A stretch of DNA of 64,000 nt from Apus apus (lineage: Eukaryota > Chordata > Aves > Apodiformes > Apodidae). The first letter of the stretch is position 1; each line of letters opens with the position of its first letter. The notes beneath the pieces were generated by a model. That model saw only the letters and a program-made list of their open reading frames with translations. It ran no database searches and had not been told where the DNA came from. The translations under genes were made by a program, and so were the position numbers. Shown here piece by piece: positions 13,481 through 25,700 of this stretch. The stretch spans positions 16,856,001-16,920,000 of the forward strand of contig NC_067285.1 of NCBI RefSeq assembly GCF_020740795.1. The letters are read 5' to 3'.

Positions 13481-16400
13481 GCCATCCCCTCCCGTCTTGC
13501 CATCCCCTCTGTCCCTGCCATCCCCTCCCGTCCTGCCATCCCCTCTGTTCCTGCCATCCCCGCCCGTCCTGCCATCCCCTCCGTTCCTGCCATCCCCGCC
13601 CGTCTTGCCATCCCCTCCCTTCCTGCCATCCCTTCCGTTCCTGCCATCCCCTCCGTTCCTGCCATCCCCTCCCGTCCTGCCATCCCCTCCGTTCCTGCCA
13701 TCCCCTCCCGTCCTGCCATCTCCTGTGAGATGTGCAGTGCGCATCGGCTGGGATTTTTATTTGCGTTTCCCAGTGCGGCTCGGAAATCCCCTTTTCAGCT
13801 CACTTCCCCCTTACCGAGGGGTCAGCATCCTGGGAGAGCTGTCCAACACATACGGCAGCTTCTGGACAAAATGGCCATGAATAGTTTTTTCTGCCTAGTA
13901 TTTTGAAATGCTTACAAAAGTACGCCAAACATGACACTCAAATATATGATTACAGTCTATAAGCTTCAATTTTAAAGCTGCGGTTAGGAATTGAGATGAA
14001 ATTTATGGCAATATTTAGATGGTGGACAACATATCTATTCGTAATTGTATGGGCTTTTAAAACCATGAAGTGATACATTCATTTACATCTCTGAGTAGAA
14101 AGTTTTCACAGACTCAGCTTAGTCAGCAGATGTTTTCTCCAGGGGCATAGAGGGAGGTAAGGACAACTTTGTAGTAAAAATAATGATACAGTATTCATTT
14201 TCTTCTTTATTCTTTGTAAACAGGAGATTCAGATTTGCACCTTGGTTTGGCCCAGCACTGCAGGAGAAATAGTTTGGGATGTGACCTTTGCCATTGTTTT
14301 CTTTCTAATACCCGGATTAGTAATTGTCATCAGTTATTCCAAAATCTTACAGGTATGCTTTTCCTTTAAATTCTGTTGTAGAACAAAAGGAAGTAAACAG
14401 TAACTCACTAGACCTCAAGATATTGTCACTGAATACAAGTACACCTAAAGGAAGTAGACATCATTTGCTTGGTAAATGGTAAGTATGATATAAAATGAGG
14501 CACTTCATCCTCTACGTAACAGCCTATACATTTCCATTAAGAACACATTTCAACAGCACATTACCAGAAGCCCAACACTGTTTTCATTGATATACAGTGT
14601 TTAATAGACTTCTCCATTTATTTGCTGTTCATATTTGATGACTGTCAATCTCCTAAATGCTGAAAGAGTCAAGCATTTTAAATAACAAAAAAACAGATTT
14701 TATTTTTCTTGAGCCTAAACTCACATCACATGGGATTTGTAAGAAAGCAAAGAAAGGCAGGACTTGAGAAAGTCCCTCCCCTTTTAGATCTATTGATTTT
14801 CTGCATGTAGTTTTAGTACACAGATCTCGTTAGATTACACTTATTCCTTCACAATTTCAAACTCTGCAAACAAAAACTGTAAGTTAAACACTCTCATTCC
14901 ACTTTCTTTCTGAGTGGATCTTTCTCAACTGCGGAAATACAGACCAAGATACCAGACACCACAGAGTTTTAATCTATATTATAGCAAGGATTATATTAGT
15001 GACCTAAAATTCATTTTTAAACATCTGATTCCATACCCTTCTGTCTTCCAAAAACAGACTGAGGAAGAGCTAGAAATCTTCAAAGTAGGTGCTGCAATAG
15101 CTAGTTTTTAGCAACTGCCACCAAAAGATTTTTGATTCCTGTATTAGGTAATTAAACGTCTCATACTATATAAGGAAAATTATAGGATTTGGAAAGGAAC
15201 CTCAAAATACACAGATTATTGATCAGGTAATTAACTAATGAAATGCTGAGCACCAAGGGATGATGGGTACATGCACCAGAGCTGCACGTAGATGTTTTGA
15301 TTAACCTAGGACCTAGAGTCTGGGCTCTACATGTACTTGTCTATTGATCAGGCTTAAACCCTTCATCAAAATCATCAGCTCTTAGTTTCTGAACACTCTA
15401 TAAGCTCATTATAACCTTGAGATAAATGCATTAGATAAACCTCTGCTAAAGCACTTGCTTTTTGCAGCCTCCTATTTGCTGCAGGCAAAAAAAAAATACA
15501 GTAACTCAGGAGTCTGAGCTCTGTGAAAGAACTGCAAAAAACTGCAGGACAAGGGATGCCACAGCCTTTGGTCAGAGACTGGGAATGGAATGGTGTTCCT
15601 CTTGTCCTTGCAGAATCCAGATTACAACAGGTGAATTTAGAAAACAAAATTGCAGTCAGGGAGCTAGAAGCCCAACAAAGTGTTTGGAATACTGAGATTA
15701 CAAGACAGCCCTGTGCTGTCTCTTTTCCAACTTGGTAACGCAGCTGCTGTGATGCGTTACCATTTCTCCTGAACTGAAACAGGAATAAGGCGCATTGCAG
15801 GATCCCATCTGCTGTAATTGAAGCTTTTCACACAGCTCTCTGGGAAGCAACCAGAACTCAGCTGGAGAATATCTTAAGCCCTGAGCTATTCCCAAGAGCA
15901 GATTCCCAAGAACATTTCATGATGGCAGTGCATGCAGAATACAATGCTTGGTGTGGCTGGAAGTAATTCAAAGCATTCATGTACTCAAATAACATCGGTG
16001 ATGATGATGATTCACTACAGATATAAGACCTCAAATTTCTTAACAAATATACTCTACCAGTGTGTACTTTACAGTTTAATCTGAAATCAGGTATCTGATC
16101 TGGCAAAAATTACAGATTAGAAACCATTATTTTTAATTCAGTTACTTGGTTTTGCATTGTTCCTCCCTCTTAGGCAGCACTTGGATAAGAGGCTAGAACT
16201 AGTAAAGATGGACATGTTCTGAAAGTACTTGTATAGATATGACTTCTAAGGTCCTGGTTCTCAGGGTGTGGTTGCCCACAATAGGTATCTAGATTCTTTA
16301 TACTAGACAGACTAAAAAGGGATCCAAAACATATCACTGCCACCTCATTTCAGTTGAGCACTTCCTTAAGGTGCAGTTGAGCCTTATTTACTGCAGTTCT

Positions 16401-18507
16401 GGTGATTCTTGCGTTTTTAGTTCAAGGCTGTGCAGCTCCAGCAGGAAAGATGGAGGGTACTTACATGGGACAGACAGAAAGGGATCTGATGAGGTCGTTC
16501 TGTAGCTGTTTTTGAACAGTGGAGGCTGAGAAGTGTAGAGAACTTGGTTTTCCCTTCCCACTTTTGTATTAGTCCTTTGTATTTTTTGAAACCTTCATTC
16601 TTACTTAGAAAGGCTAGGTGTTCTCTGAGAACAACTCTCAGATTATTTGGAGCAGTTAGCCTAGTTTCTGGATTCCAGGTGGGTACAGCAGAAGATCATC
16701 AGGCTGGAATAATTTTACATGTTCAAAACATCAGAATTTTCTGTTCTTTCTACATTAGGGAAGCAGCTAGTGAGACTGTCCCCTTCTCAGGCTGAGCAGC
16801 TGCTGAGAAGCCCAATTTTGGGTCACAGATTTTTATTTATAAACCTACATTCTGTAGAAATCTTTGGTCAATGTCTGTGTTCTTAGTGTATATTTATTCT
16901 AGGCCGCCTATCTGTGACAAATTCAGAAAACTTCAGAAAGAATGACAAATTACTCCAAATATATATATATATAATACATAATATAATATCATAATTATAT
17001 ATAATGTATATTTTCATATATATAAAATAATTTTCATCCTTACCTTAACCAGGAAGCTATTAGGTATTACTGGTATTAGCATTATCCTTCCTTTAGTTAC
17101 TGCTAAAGGGAAATGTTGCGTATAGAAGTAGTGGGAAGAGTTGTACTCCTTTTTAACTTTCCTCCTTAGACATCAAATTGATCCAAACTTTTGAAAACAC
17201 CCCTTCTTTACTCCTGCAGGGAGTAAGATGGCATCTCAATTATTTAGTCTAAATGTTTGTTGGCTAAATGTTTAAATTCTATTCTGTTTGCATCAGATGT
17301 GTGAATTTAAGAGACTCATTGTCCTCATTCAGTGAGGACAGGGAAGTACAGCATGAGATTTAGAGTTTTCTGCACACCATTGGGATTCAATAATCTACCT
17401 AATGACAGATGATTCACACCAGTGAATACTGGGTTCCTAAACTACCCATAGTCTGATTTATTACATCAGACAGTTCTTTTACAAGACACAGATTTTCATG
17501 GTGTCAAAAGGATCTATAAGATTTCAGGTTAGTTCATAGAAAGCAATTCTGATTACTGACGGGCAAATGAAAAGTTTACAGAAAAATTAACTTAAAATCC
17601 TATTCCAATTTGAAATGTATCATGATTTAGTTACTGCAATAAATTCATACCTTGCAATATCAGCACTGCTGTAAGAGAACTGGGTCGCGTTCCTGCTTGT
17701 GCATCAACAGGATTAACTATGTTCCAGTTTGTGTTTGTGAAAAAAAATCAATGGGTTTGTTTAGATAGTACAAATGAGGTCATAATTTGAAGTTAATGGG
17801 ATTTCATGAGTAATTAAGGCTCTATTTTATCTGAAAAGTATTTATGGCTGGTAGAGAGCTGTGTGGAGAGCAACCAGCTTGACTAATATCTAGGTGAGTT
17901 CACAGCTTAGAGGAAAAAATACTAGTAAAGTAAGAATGTTTGGAATGGAACCATCACAATAAAACAAGAATTCTGCAATGCCTTTTTTTGTAGTCACTTT
18001 TCAAAACAGAAACATCATGTGTCAAGATTTAGTTTTGCACTTATAAAAATGTGTTAATAATTCTGTTTCAATGAAAGTTCCTTTCTTCTCTTTTACCAGA
18101 TAACAAAAGCATCAAGGAGGAGTTTAAATGCTGGTTTAGCCTACTCAGAAAATCATCAGATTCGTGTTTCCCAGCAAGACTACAAACTATTTCGAGCCCT
18201 CTTTGTGTTGATGATCTCTTTCTTCATCATGTGGAGCCCAATTACAATAATTATTCTTTTAATTTTAGTCCAGAATGGCAAACAAGATTTAAATATTTTG
18301 CCATCAGTTTTTTTCTGGATAGTGTTATTCACTTTTGCCAACTCTGCTGTCAATCCAATTTTGTATAATGTTGCTTATTTCAGACGTAAATGTCAGGAAG
18401 TTCTTCTCTGTTGTACAGGGAACCCTGTGAGGCATGGAGCTGGTACAGAAACCACTGCAAGAAGAAGTAACCATGAACAACCAAATTTGTCTTTCATTAC
18501 CAGATAA
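12644..18507 (+). CDS. FFAR4: FFAR4 (GPR120), free fatty acid receptor 4
   Basis: Rhodopsin-class GPCR for medium- and long-chain fatty acids. Family members signal through Gq and beta-arrestin in gut endocrine cells, fat and macrophages. Coding exons 12644-13177, 14224-14352 and 18100-18507 join at phase 0 to 356 residues, close to the 361 of the human short form. Visible features: N-glycosylation site NKT at 11-13; FPFFSD; TM1 about 33-56; NLFCADLLF in TM2; RWTE with Arg90, equivalent to the fatty-acid-binding Arg99 in human; Cys102 and the ECL2 Cys in IQICTL as disulfide partners; LER in place of DRY after TM3; TM6 MWSP with Trp266; TM7 NPILY 306-310; CC at 324-325. The first in-frame ATG after an in-frame TAG at 12593 was taken as start. 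It has a weak context and gives an N-terminus about ten residues shorter than human. Confidence 0.95.
13462..13727 (+). repeat. 18-bp minisatellite in FFAR4 intron 1
   Basis: About 15 tandem copies of an 18-bp unit near TGCCATCCCCTCCCGTCC, with starts every 18 bp from 13462 to 13714; the last copy is degenerate. Variants differ at the last bases (CGTCC, CGTCT, CTGTTCC, CCGTTCC). Because 18 is a multiple of three and the unit lacks stops, three plus-strand frames and two minus-strand frames stay open across it. It lies about 285 bp after the exon 1 donor. Confidence 0.96.
14224..14352 (+). CDS. FFAR4: FFAR4 coding exon 2 (ECL2-TM5)
   Basis: 129 nt, residues 179-221, between TGTAAACAG and TTACAG|GTATGC. 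It reads EIQICTLVWPS, then IPGLVIVISYSKILQ. It carries the ECL2 cysteine and all of TM5. Confidence 0.95.
14353..18099 (+). other. FFAR4: FFAR4 intron 2
   Basis: A 3.75-kb AT-rich intron. The human gene has an optional small exon lengthening intracellular loop 3 here; no clear equivalent flanked by splice sites was recognised. It contains an (AT)-rich microsatellite near 16960-17035. No repeats of a recognised class were seen otherwise. Confidence 0.7.
16960..17035. repeat. AT-rich microsatellite in FFAR4 intron 2
   Basis: Impure (AT/TA)n with ATAATA variants over about 75 bp, unstable-looking low-complexity DNA. Confidence 0.85.
18100..18507 (+). CDS. FFAR4: FFAR4 coding exon 3 (ICL3, TM6, TM7, tail)
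   Basis: Acceptor TTTTACCAG|ATAACA. It encodes residues 222-356 and a TAA stop. It begins ITKASRRSLN, runs AYSENHQIRVSQQD into TM6 (FFIMWSP) and TM7 (NSAVNPILYN), then a short tail with two adjacent Cys that could be palmitoylated and several Ser/Thr, possible GRK/arrestin sites. Confidence 0.95.
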   Translation: MTKASRRSLNAGLAYSENHQIRVSQQDYKLFRALFVLMISFFIMWSPITIIILLILVQNGKQDLNILPSVFFWIVLFTFANSAVNPILYNVAYFRRKCQEVLLCCTGNPVRHGAGTETTARRSNHEQPNLSFITR

Positions 18508-19160
18508 TTGTTTTAAAGCCTGAGCTGTACCATACTTTGGATGTTGATGTCTACACTATCGCAGGTTGAATAGGTCACTATGTTATAGTATTATATGCCA
18601 AAGAAGGAGAAAAAAAAAGTTAAACCTGTATTTTTAATTCCTGCAGGTAAAATTCTCTTGCTTCAGTAAGATTTGGATAATTTAGTCCAATGGATTGAAT
18701 TATCCATTTACACTGAAATAAATAGAAATATAACAGTGAATTTGGTGAACATAAAATAGTTTAAGTAAGTACTTACTAAACTAATTTCTGTGAGGGTACA
18801 CTTGCATAAATGGCATTAACTTTAAGTTATAAAGAATCTGTATCGAGGGCACCTGATCCATTTTTACTCTATTTTCTACTGAGTAATAGAGATCAATGTT
18901 CTAGTGAAAATGTACATACTCAGAAAGTACCTGTTCTTTTTTTCAGTCCCATTTTAAAAAGACTCTCGTTTATACACTTAGATAACTGACTGCCTGAAGA
19001 TAGGCTTGGGCAGACTAACCAATTTTGTGTAGGAAACAAGATGATAAACACGTGTTGTCACCAAGTGAATGACCAGTGAGGTTCTATCTCAAATTAGCAG
19101 TATGGACATAATGCCTGTTAACTTATAATAAATAAATAAATAAATAAATAAACAAATGCT
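18508..19160 (+). other. FFAR4: FFAR4 3' UTR (probable)
   Basis: AT-rich noncoding sequence after the stop. It contains AATAAA at 18717-18722 and a tetranucleotide tract of overlapping AATAAA hexamers at 19127-19152; either could define the end. Exact cleavage is inferred. Confidence 0.5.
19127..19152 (+). terminator. (AATA)n tract acting as candidate FFAR4 poly(A) signal
   Basis: Six or so tandem AATA units give a series of overlapping AATAAA hexamers, about 620 nt after the FFAR4 stop. It is both a microsatellite and a plausible polyadenylation signal. Confidence 0.5.
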
Positions 19161-19558
19161 TACTTGTCATATATAAAATACATCTTTTAAAACAGTGCAT
19201 ATTTTTATGTCTTCAGCAGTCATATAAGAAAGTTAATCAGTGATATATAGGGTCACTGAAATTCCTCCTTTCTAAAATGCTATTGAGAACAATGCAGTAT
19301 TTCCTAGAAAAAAAAGATTACATTGTATTTGAAAATAAATTAAAAGTTTTAGAAAGCAAATACATATATTTTAGTTCTTTTAAATTAAAACTCTTCGAGT
19401 CAGATATGGAAACCACTAAAAAAAAAAGATTAAGTTCTCAATTATCGCCGTTTGTCACCAATTCAAATAGTGCATTAAGATAATGGTTCACTAGTAAAAC
19501 CAGTGCCTACATATGTACAGATATGCATACAAACAATTTGCATCCCCTGTAATCCAAG

Positions 19559-19585
19559 TTTATTAAAATCTTTCATTGGTTTATT
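19559..19585 (-). terminator. Candidate RBP4 polyadenylation signals
   Basis: On the minus strand, AATAAA occurs at 19580-19585 and again at 19559-19564, about 150 and 170 nt after the RBP4 stop codon. This gives a short 3' UTR, as expected for RBP4 mRNA. Confidence 0.65.
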
Positions 19586-19732
19586 AACAAGGTGAGCTAC
19601 ACAGCTCAGATAAATATACTCAAAATCTAAATGAAGCCATTTTAAAGTTTTTTCAATAGAACACGCAATCAATGTGTTAACTTTACATCCATGGTGCTGT
19701 TACATGGTTTCTTTCTGCAGTTTTGGATCTCC

Positions 19733-19746
19733 TTAAGAGCAAAATC
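19733..19746 (-). CDS. RBP4: RBP4 last coding exon: end of Gly, then Phe-Cys-Ser-stop
   Basis: Only 14 coding nt. The minus strand reads TGTGTTTCAG|GATTTTGCTCTTAAGG. Joined to the G that ends the previous exon it gives GGA TTT TGC TCT TAA. The Cys corresponds to mature Cys174, which pairs with Cys70. This was chosen over other minus-strand candidates because it alone combines a good acceptor, the right phase, and a Cys at the expected place. Confidence 0.88.
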
Positions 19747-22700
19747 CTGAAACACACAAAAAAACAAATTTTGTTTCTCAACCACAGTAGACAAAATTGA
19801 AATATACAAACTTTCACCAAATTTGAAATGCATACATGCCTAATTTCTTTAAAATATTCTTCAGTTTAGTAGTTGTTACTTGTAATGATAATGCCAATAC
19901 CTTGCCCTGCAGCTTATAATTCCAAATAATTTTCAACTTGGAACAAAAGAAATTAATCCAATTTGTTACACCTGTCATGAGCATTGTAATACTTTGGTAA
20001 ACAGTGTACTGGATAGGTCAGTGACAAAATAATTACTTATGTACTTTAACAAGCTTCAAAATACCTGCTTTTTAATAAGTATAAATTTAAGAATGTCTTT
20101 CAAAAAAATAAGAATCTCCTGACCATCAAAGCATCTAATAGCAATAATAAAATAGCTGAAGGAATATACCACTCTTCAGTTCACAGTTTCTGCTTCTAGT
20201 AAATGCTAACAGCAGATTCAGCTTTCAACTCCACTAACATGGCATTGTATTGTATTTACAAGTAGTCCCGCCGTGACATCCACACTCACATCACATAACT
20301 TAAAGCTACTTGAGCTATTACTCTGAGAGATTAAGTGTATCATAGTCTGATCCATGTTTGGAAAGGAACTGGCATCAGAAATGCAATGTAAGTTACAACA
20401 GAAAGAATGTCCTAGGCTTCTCTTTGGCCTTAGAGAGCCAGTATACAAAGAAGAGATTTTTTATTTACATTTTTTTTTTCCAATCAACATAAGCTTTGTG
20501 CATCTATTAGGGTTTTTTTTTTTTTTAATTGAATTTTAGTACAGCTTTAATTTAAAAAGCTGATGAAAAATATTTTGGCAAAATACTAGCTTCAAGACAT
20601 AGGCAGAGCATGGAAAGTTAGAAATAGAGACAAGCCTTTTCTTGCAACATCTATTAACGTCAGTCAGAATTGTACCACTACAACAACTGAATGCACACAA
20701 TCAAAGTTGATGGGTTTTGCTACTAATTCTGTAGCTCTTAACAGCAGATTTATAACTAAAGTAGCAAGGCTTCCAATCCACACATAAGGAATTAAGTGAA
20801 TTTTGTAAGAGTAAAGCTTTCAATAAATGCTTGTTGGGTTGTGGTTTTTTTTTTCAGTTTAGCTCACAAACATTCTCTCATTCCCAAATGTACGTGCTTG
20901 CAGGAACTTTGGCTTAATGATAATGGAGAATTCAGAAACAAGCAACACTATGGTAATTAAAGGTACTGATCACAGCAAGAAGAAAATGCAAATTTCTGGC
21001 TTTAAGTTTCATTTATACTTTGGTGCTGGGCTCATAAAAATAAACTCTGGCTTAATCTTCAATAAAAAGCAGGCAGCATTAAGGACCCAGGCTACTAGAT
21101 TTCATTGGATTGGTTGAAGGAACTAAGAGAACTCACATAGTCTCATAGTCTTATCAGACATTGCACTCAGCACCTAAAATCTGAGTATAAATTAGGATAG
21201 CAGATTTGGTGCAACTTGGCAGATTTGATGTTTCTATTCTGTAGGCAGCATGATCAATTGTTAAACTAAGGTTAGGAAGTCAAAGAATATTTAAGGCTGA
21301 ACTTTCAGAAGAGATTCTGAACTTTTATTTTAAATCGCACTGTTGGCTCTATGTTCCGTGAAAAAAAAAATAGCATTCTATTATATAGAATTTCTGAGAT
21401 ACTTGAAATAGTTATATAACAAATAATGGATAAATGAATATATTCAAATTTTCTTCTTGGTTTGTACTTTCTTGCAAAGATTGACAATACATTTATAGCC
21501 TTGAAAGCCTAGAAATAATAGAAACATAGATTCCAGCATGCTGAATCAGACCAGCACCTGGGGTAGCCCAATATCCTCATTTTACAGTGAGATAGCACTT
21601 TCTCTAAGTTTGACAGAAATGCAAGGAACCACCTTAACACACACCTCTCAAAGTCACAGCAAAACAGCTGTATATCTACACTTTATCTTAGATTTAATAA
21701 AAAAAACCATCCCTAATAATCTCATTATTTTGCTCTCTCATCTTCAGAAATTCTTATTCTTGCTGTACTTCATTTGAAGAGCAGTGAATACAGCATTCAA
21801 AACAAGAAGGTATATAATTTATATAATTACATTGTTTCTTTTCTATCCTACCCTTTGTGCAATCATACTTATCATTCACAAAAGCCAGTCTCATTTGCAT
21901 TTATGATGACTCTAAGTCTTGACTGCCTTAAATCTCAGCTGTTTTTTATGTTGTCTGCAAATTCACATTCAAGACAAAATTTCTGTTTTAACTGTTGTCA
22001 GGAACTTTTTCCATGTCACTAATCAGTATTCTAAACACCATCCACCTCAGCAGAACTTTGAGGCACACTGCTATCAGCATACCTGCTTTACAACATGGCA
22101 ATATATTACTCTCTGTTTATAGATCAGATGAACAGGTAATAGAGCCACAAGAGCTGATTGTGCTCATCTGTTCTGACTTTCTTTATGATACACAAAAGCT
22201 CCTTCAGCCAATCCAAATTTATTCCAATGTATTACTTAGAAAAGTCTTTAATCTTGATTAACAGATTACAGTGATGAAGAACATGAAACAGCTCTTGGTA
22301 AACTGTTCCAAAAGTTAATGACCTTTGGAGTTAAACAAATGGCTATTTATTTCTGCTCTGAATGTATCCAGTTTAAAGTTCCATCCATTTTAATTTATTA
22401 TTCCTATGTTTGCAAGTCCTTTATTATCCAATTCCCTTTGCTTGTGTGGGCAAGCAGACTTTGCTCAGCTCAGGCTTTAACCTCTTTCTGATGAGAAAAG
22501 ATCGAGGTCTTTGGAGCACTCAACAGAGGACACATTTTACTAACTTTCAATCATTTTCCCTGCTCTTCTTTGAAACTTCTAATTCATTTGGCCTCTGCAT
22601 TACACTGGGAGATCACATTCAGCTGATTCACCAGTCAAATCTTCTGTAGTTACTGTGTCTTCCAGCATGCAAGGGTGGGGTAGGGATGGATACGCTACTC

Positions 22701-25700
22701 TTTTATGTCTTCATTCTTTACTATTCCCCACTCTGGGTGTAACCTTTATCAGTCAGTACATTATGTTTTCTTCTAGATCATTGATTAAAGTAGTGTAAAT
22801 TACAATTTGCCCTTTTCTAATGTACTTGAGCACAAGTGAGCTGATCTGGAACCTTCCCTGTGTTGCAAACTCAACTATATGCCTCAAGATAGTGACATAC
22901 TTCCAGTATGAGTGATATGCCTCTCTTCCCCAACCCTTTGTGAAATGGTTGGCATGAAGATCTGTGAGAAGTGGTCTGCTATAAGGTGTCCTTTCCAAGA
23001 CTTATCATTTTCCTTAAAAGCCTTCTATGAAGAATTTTTCAAAAAAGTTTTAAAAAATACATTCTATTCCCTTCAACAACCATTTTGTTGAGAAATACAG
23101 AGTTCTGACTAAAGAGACACAATTTCTCTTTACAGCAACTATGAAGTTTACCCTTACTGTGTTTACTCATACTACATTGATTTAATTGTTTTACAACTTC
23201 CTCTAATTATTGTTTCAAGCTGATGTGATATGCCGCCTAAAAAGCTGAACACCTTAGCTCTCCTTCAGATAAGTGAAATAAAAGTGTGAAATAAATTACT
23301 ACAAGCTCCAGTTTTCAAAAGACAGTATTACAGCCACTAAGTAAAAAACATCATCTGTTTTCTATTTAATGAGCAAGAGACTCCCAGTGCTTTAGTTATT
23401 AAATCCCAAAATAAAATTGTTCAGAAAAAAAGCCTTCTTACCATTATGAACGATAACTCTGTATTTTCTTTCCAAGCAGAGGTCCTTCTGCCTTTGTCTG
23501 ACAATTTTCTGTGCCTCTGGAGGCAACCCCTTGGGGTCCCGGGAGAACACAAAGGAGTAACTATCAGCACAAGTGCCATCATCATTTAGTTGACGGCAGG
23601 AGTAATGAAGAGCATATGTGTCATAATCTGTGTCCACTACCCAGTGATCATCATCTGGAAGAAACCATAGCAAAGAAGCAAAGGTGTTACACAAGTAAAA
23701 TCTAGGACATCTGAAGAGGTTGCGGCCATAATTTGGTAAATAAAATAATACAATAAAGGCTGGTATATATAATAACAGTCTCAGTTTATTCATGTGTCCA
23801 GTATTTAATTCCATGTCCTGGGGAGAGCATTGTGTGTTTTTTTTAAAAAAACAAACAAACAAAAACCCACAAAAAAAAACATGGGCACAGAACAAAAGCA
23901 GCATGAATTGTTAATAAACACCTTGTAAATCAATGACTGAATGCCACTATAAAATGTGGCAACAAACGCAAAAAAAGAGCCATATATTAGAGTAGCTACC
24001 ATAAAGCACAAAGAAAGTTTTCTTATTTTAGCAAAAAAAGGGGAACAGCCAGACAGAAAATAGTTTAAAAGATAAAAAAAGCTAAAGGTGCTCTTGGTCA
24101 TGCTAGTCATGCTCTAGACTACTCAAAACCATGACTACTTTCCTACCCAGCTTAATACTTAAATTGCATTTTTAAGGAAAAATATGATAATGCACTTGCC
24201 ACATGTATTAGAAGTGTATTTACTACAAATTATGTCATAAACCCTCTTCTCAAAACACAGTTACCATTTCAGAGAATTCTTAACTGTTTATCTAGGTAAT
24301 CTGACAAATACCTGATAACACAGAAATCCTGAGCTAACAGAAGTGAACCTAGATGTATGTAGGAAAAAATGTCATCTCTACACCTTCCACTCCCAGAGCA
24401 AAAGATCCTTCCTTGCATCACATCTGCAGTGGTGAAGGCAACACTGTGTTTTTTCTTCCCATCTCTCTGTGGGAGGAGACCACAGTTTTTAGAAAGCTAG
24501 AGTCTGGGGTGCAATAACAATATGAAGTATCCATGAAAACATGATTCAGCAGCATGCTGTGAGGAGATGTGGTAAAAAATTCAAGAGCAATTGTCATCCA
24601 AAGCATTCTTTGTAATTGTGTTTTTGGAGAAAATGGAGCTTCAGTCCCTTCCAAATTCCACCTGCTTCTCTTAGAAACAATCCATGGAAATATCATGAGC
24701 TATAAGTGTCTACTTGACTCAATGAACTGATTTTGTGTAGAGTGTGACTGATGAAGAAAATATGAATATATATGTTCTGGATCATGTTTGTTTCTTAAAA
24801 CAGATAAATCTCTACATTTGCAGACACGAGACCAAGCAAAATAACAGTGGCAAATTCTCTTCCCTGCTTGACCAAATCTAATATTAGGCTTTTTAGAGAA
24901 ATGAGAAGCATCCAGTAACTTAGTTCTGAACTAAAAAAAGACATAAAATACTTTGTCTGCCTTTCATTTATTTCTTAACTATGACTTTAGATTATATTTT
25001 TGGGTAACAAACAAAAGAAATACAAAGATATAAAAGATAAACAAAGGCCCAGTCTTCACTTCTTTAAAGACAACTTGTTGTTGCATATAAAAAAATAGTG
25101 ATAACCTTGTTCACCCTAAGGCTTTGCTGTATAACAGTTATTACATGCTTCAAGTGTGTTTAAGAAATCCAGCACTACTTTTACCTCCCCAGCACAGACA
25201 TACAACGCAACTACGCTCCCAAGTAGTTCTGCATCTTCTATAGCTAAGCATTGTACTCACTTCCTTTCTGCAGAAAAGAGGCAACACCCCAGTACTTCAT
25301 CTTGAACTTGGCAGGATCCTCTGTGTCAGTGAAAGAGCCAATCATGTCAGCACAAACATCCCAGTTACTATAATCAGGGAGAGAGAAAATGTCACGTTCA
25401 AACCTGACAGCACAGATTTGGTGTGACTGTGTGACTTGCACAGGGTAGCAGGTAGGCTTAGAGCACCAGTAAGCAAAGCAGAAGCTGAGTGAAACCGAAC
25501 TAGAGGAAGATTGCAAACAACTTACTTGAAGAGTCTGACTCTGCCCTTTGCAGTGGCAGTCATTTGTCCATTCTCATCTACAGTGAACTGGGCTACCACG
25601 TTGTCCTGCAGAAACAGCCCCTCAGGATCTTTTTTTGCCATGGCATACCATGTGCCACTGTACTGCAAGGAAAGAAGAAAGGCTGCAGTTAGACCTAGAA

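Noticed and set aside
12177-13744. Several long ORFs on both strands around FFAR4 exon 1
   Set aside because: They arise from G/C-rich DNA and a stop-free 18-bp repeat. Their composition is Pro/Arg/Gly biased and no family resemblance was seen.
12644-13906. One uninterrupted 420-residue ORF as the full FFAR4 product
   Set aside because: It runs past a GTGAGA donor into the minisatellite. Homology stops exactly at the donor and resumes in exons 2 and 3 with matching phase.
20218-20448. Minus-strand ORF considered as the last RBP4 exon
   Set aside because: No acceptor with the needed phase gives a Cys right after the split Gly. The site at 19746 fits phase, acceptor and disulfide cysteine.
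23805-24110. 101-residue hydrophobic minus-strand ORF in RBP4 intron 4
   Set aside because: Composition reflects T-rich low-complexity DNA (a Phe/Leu/Cys-rich product). No splice sites or homology were seen.
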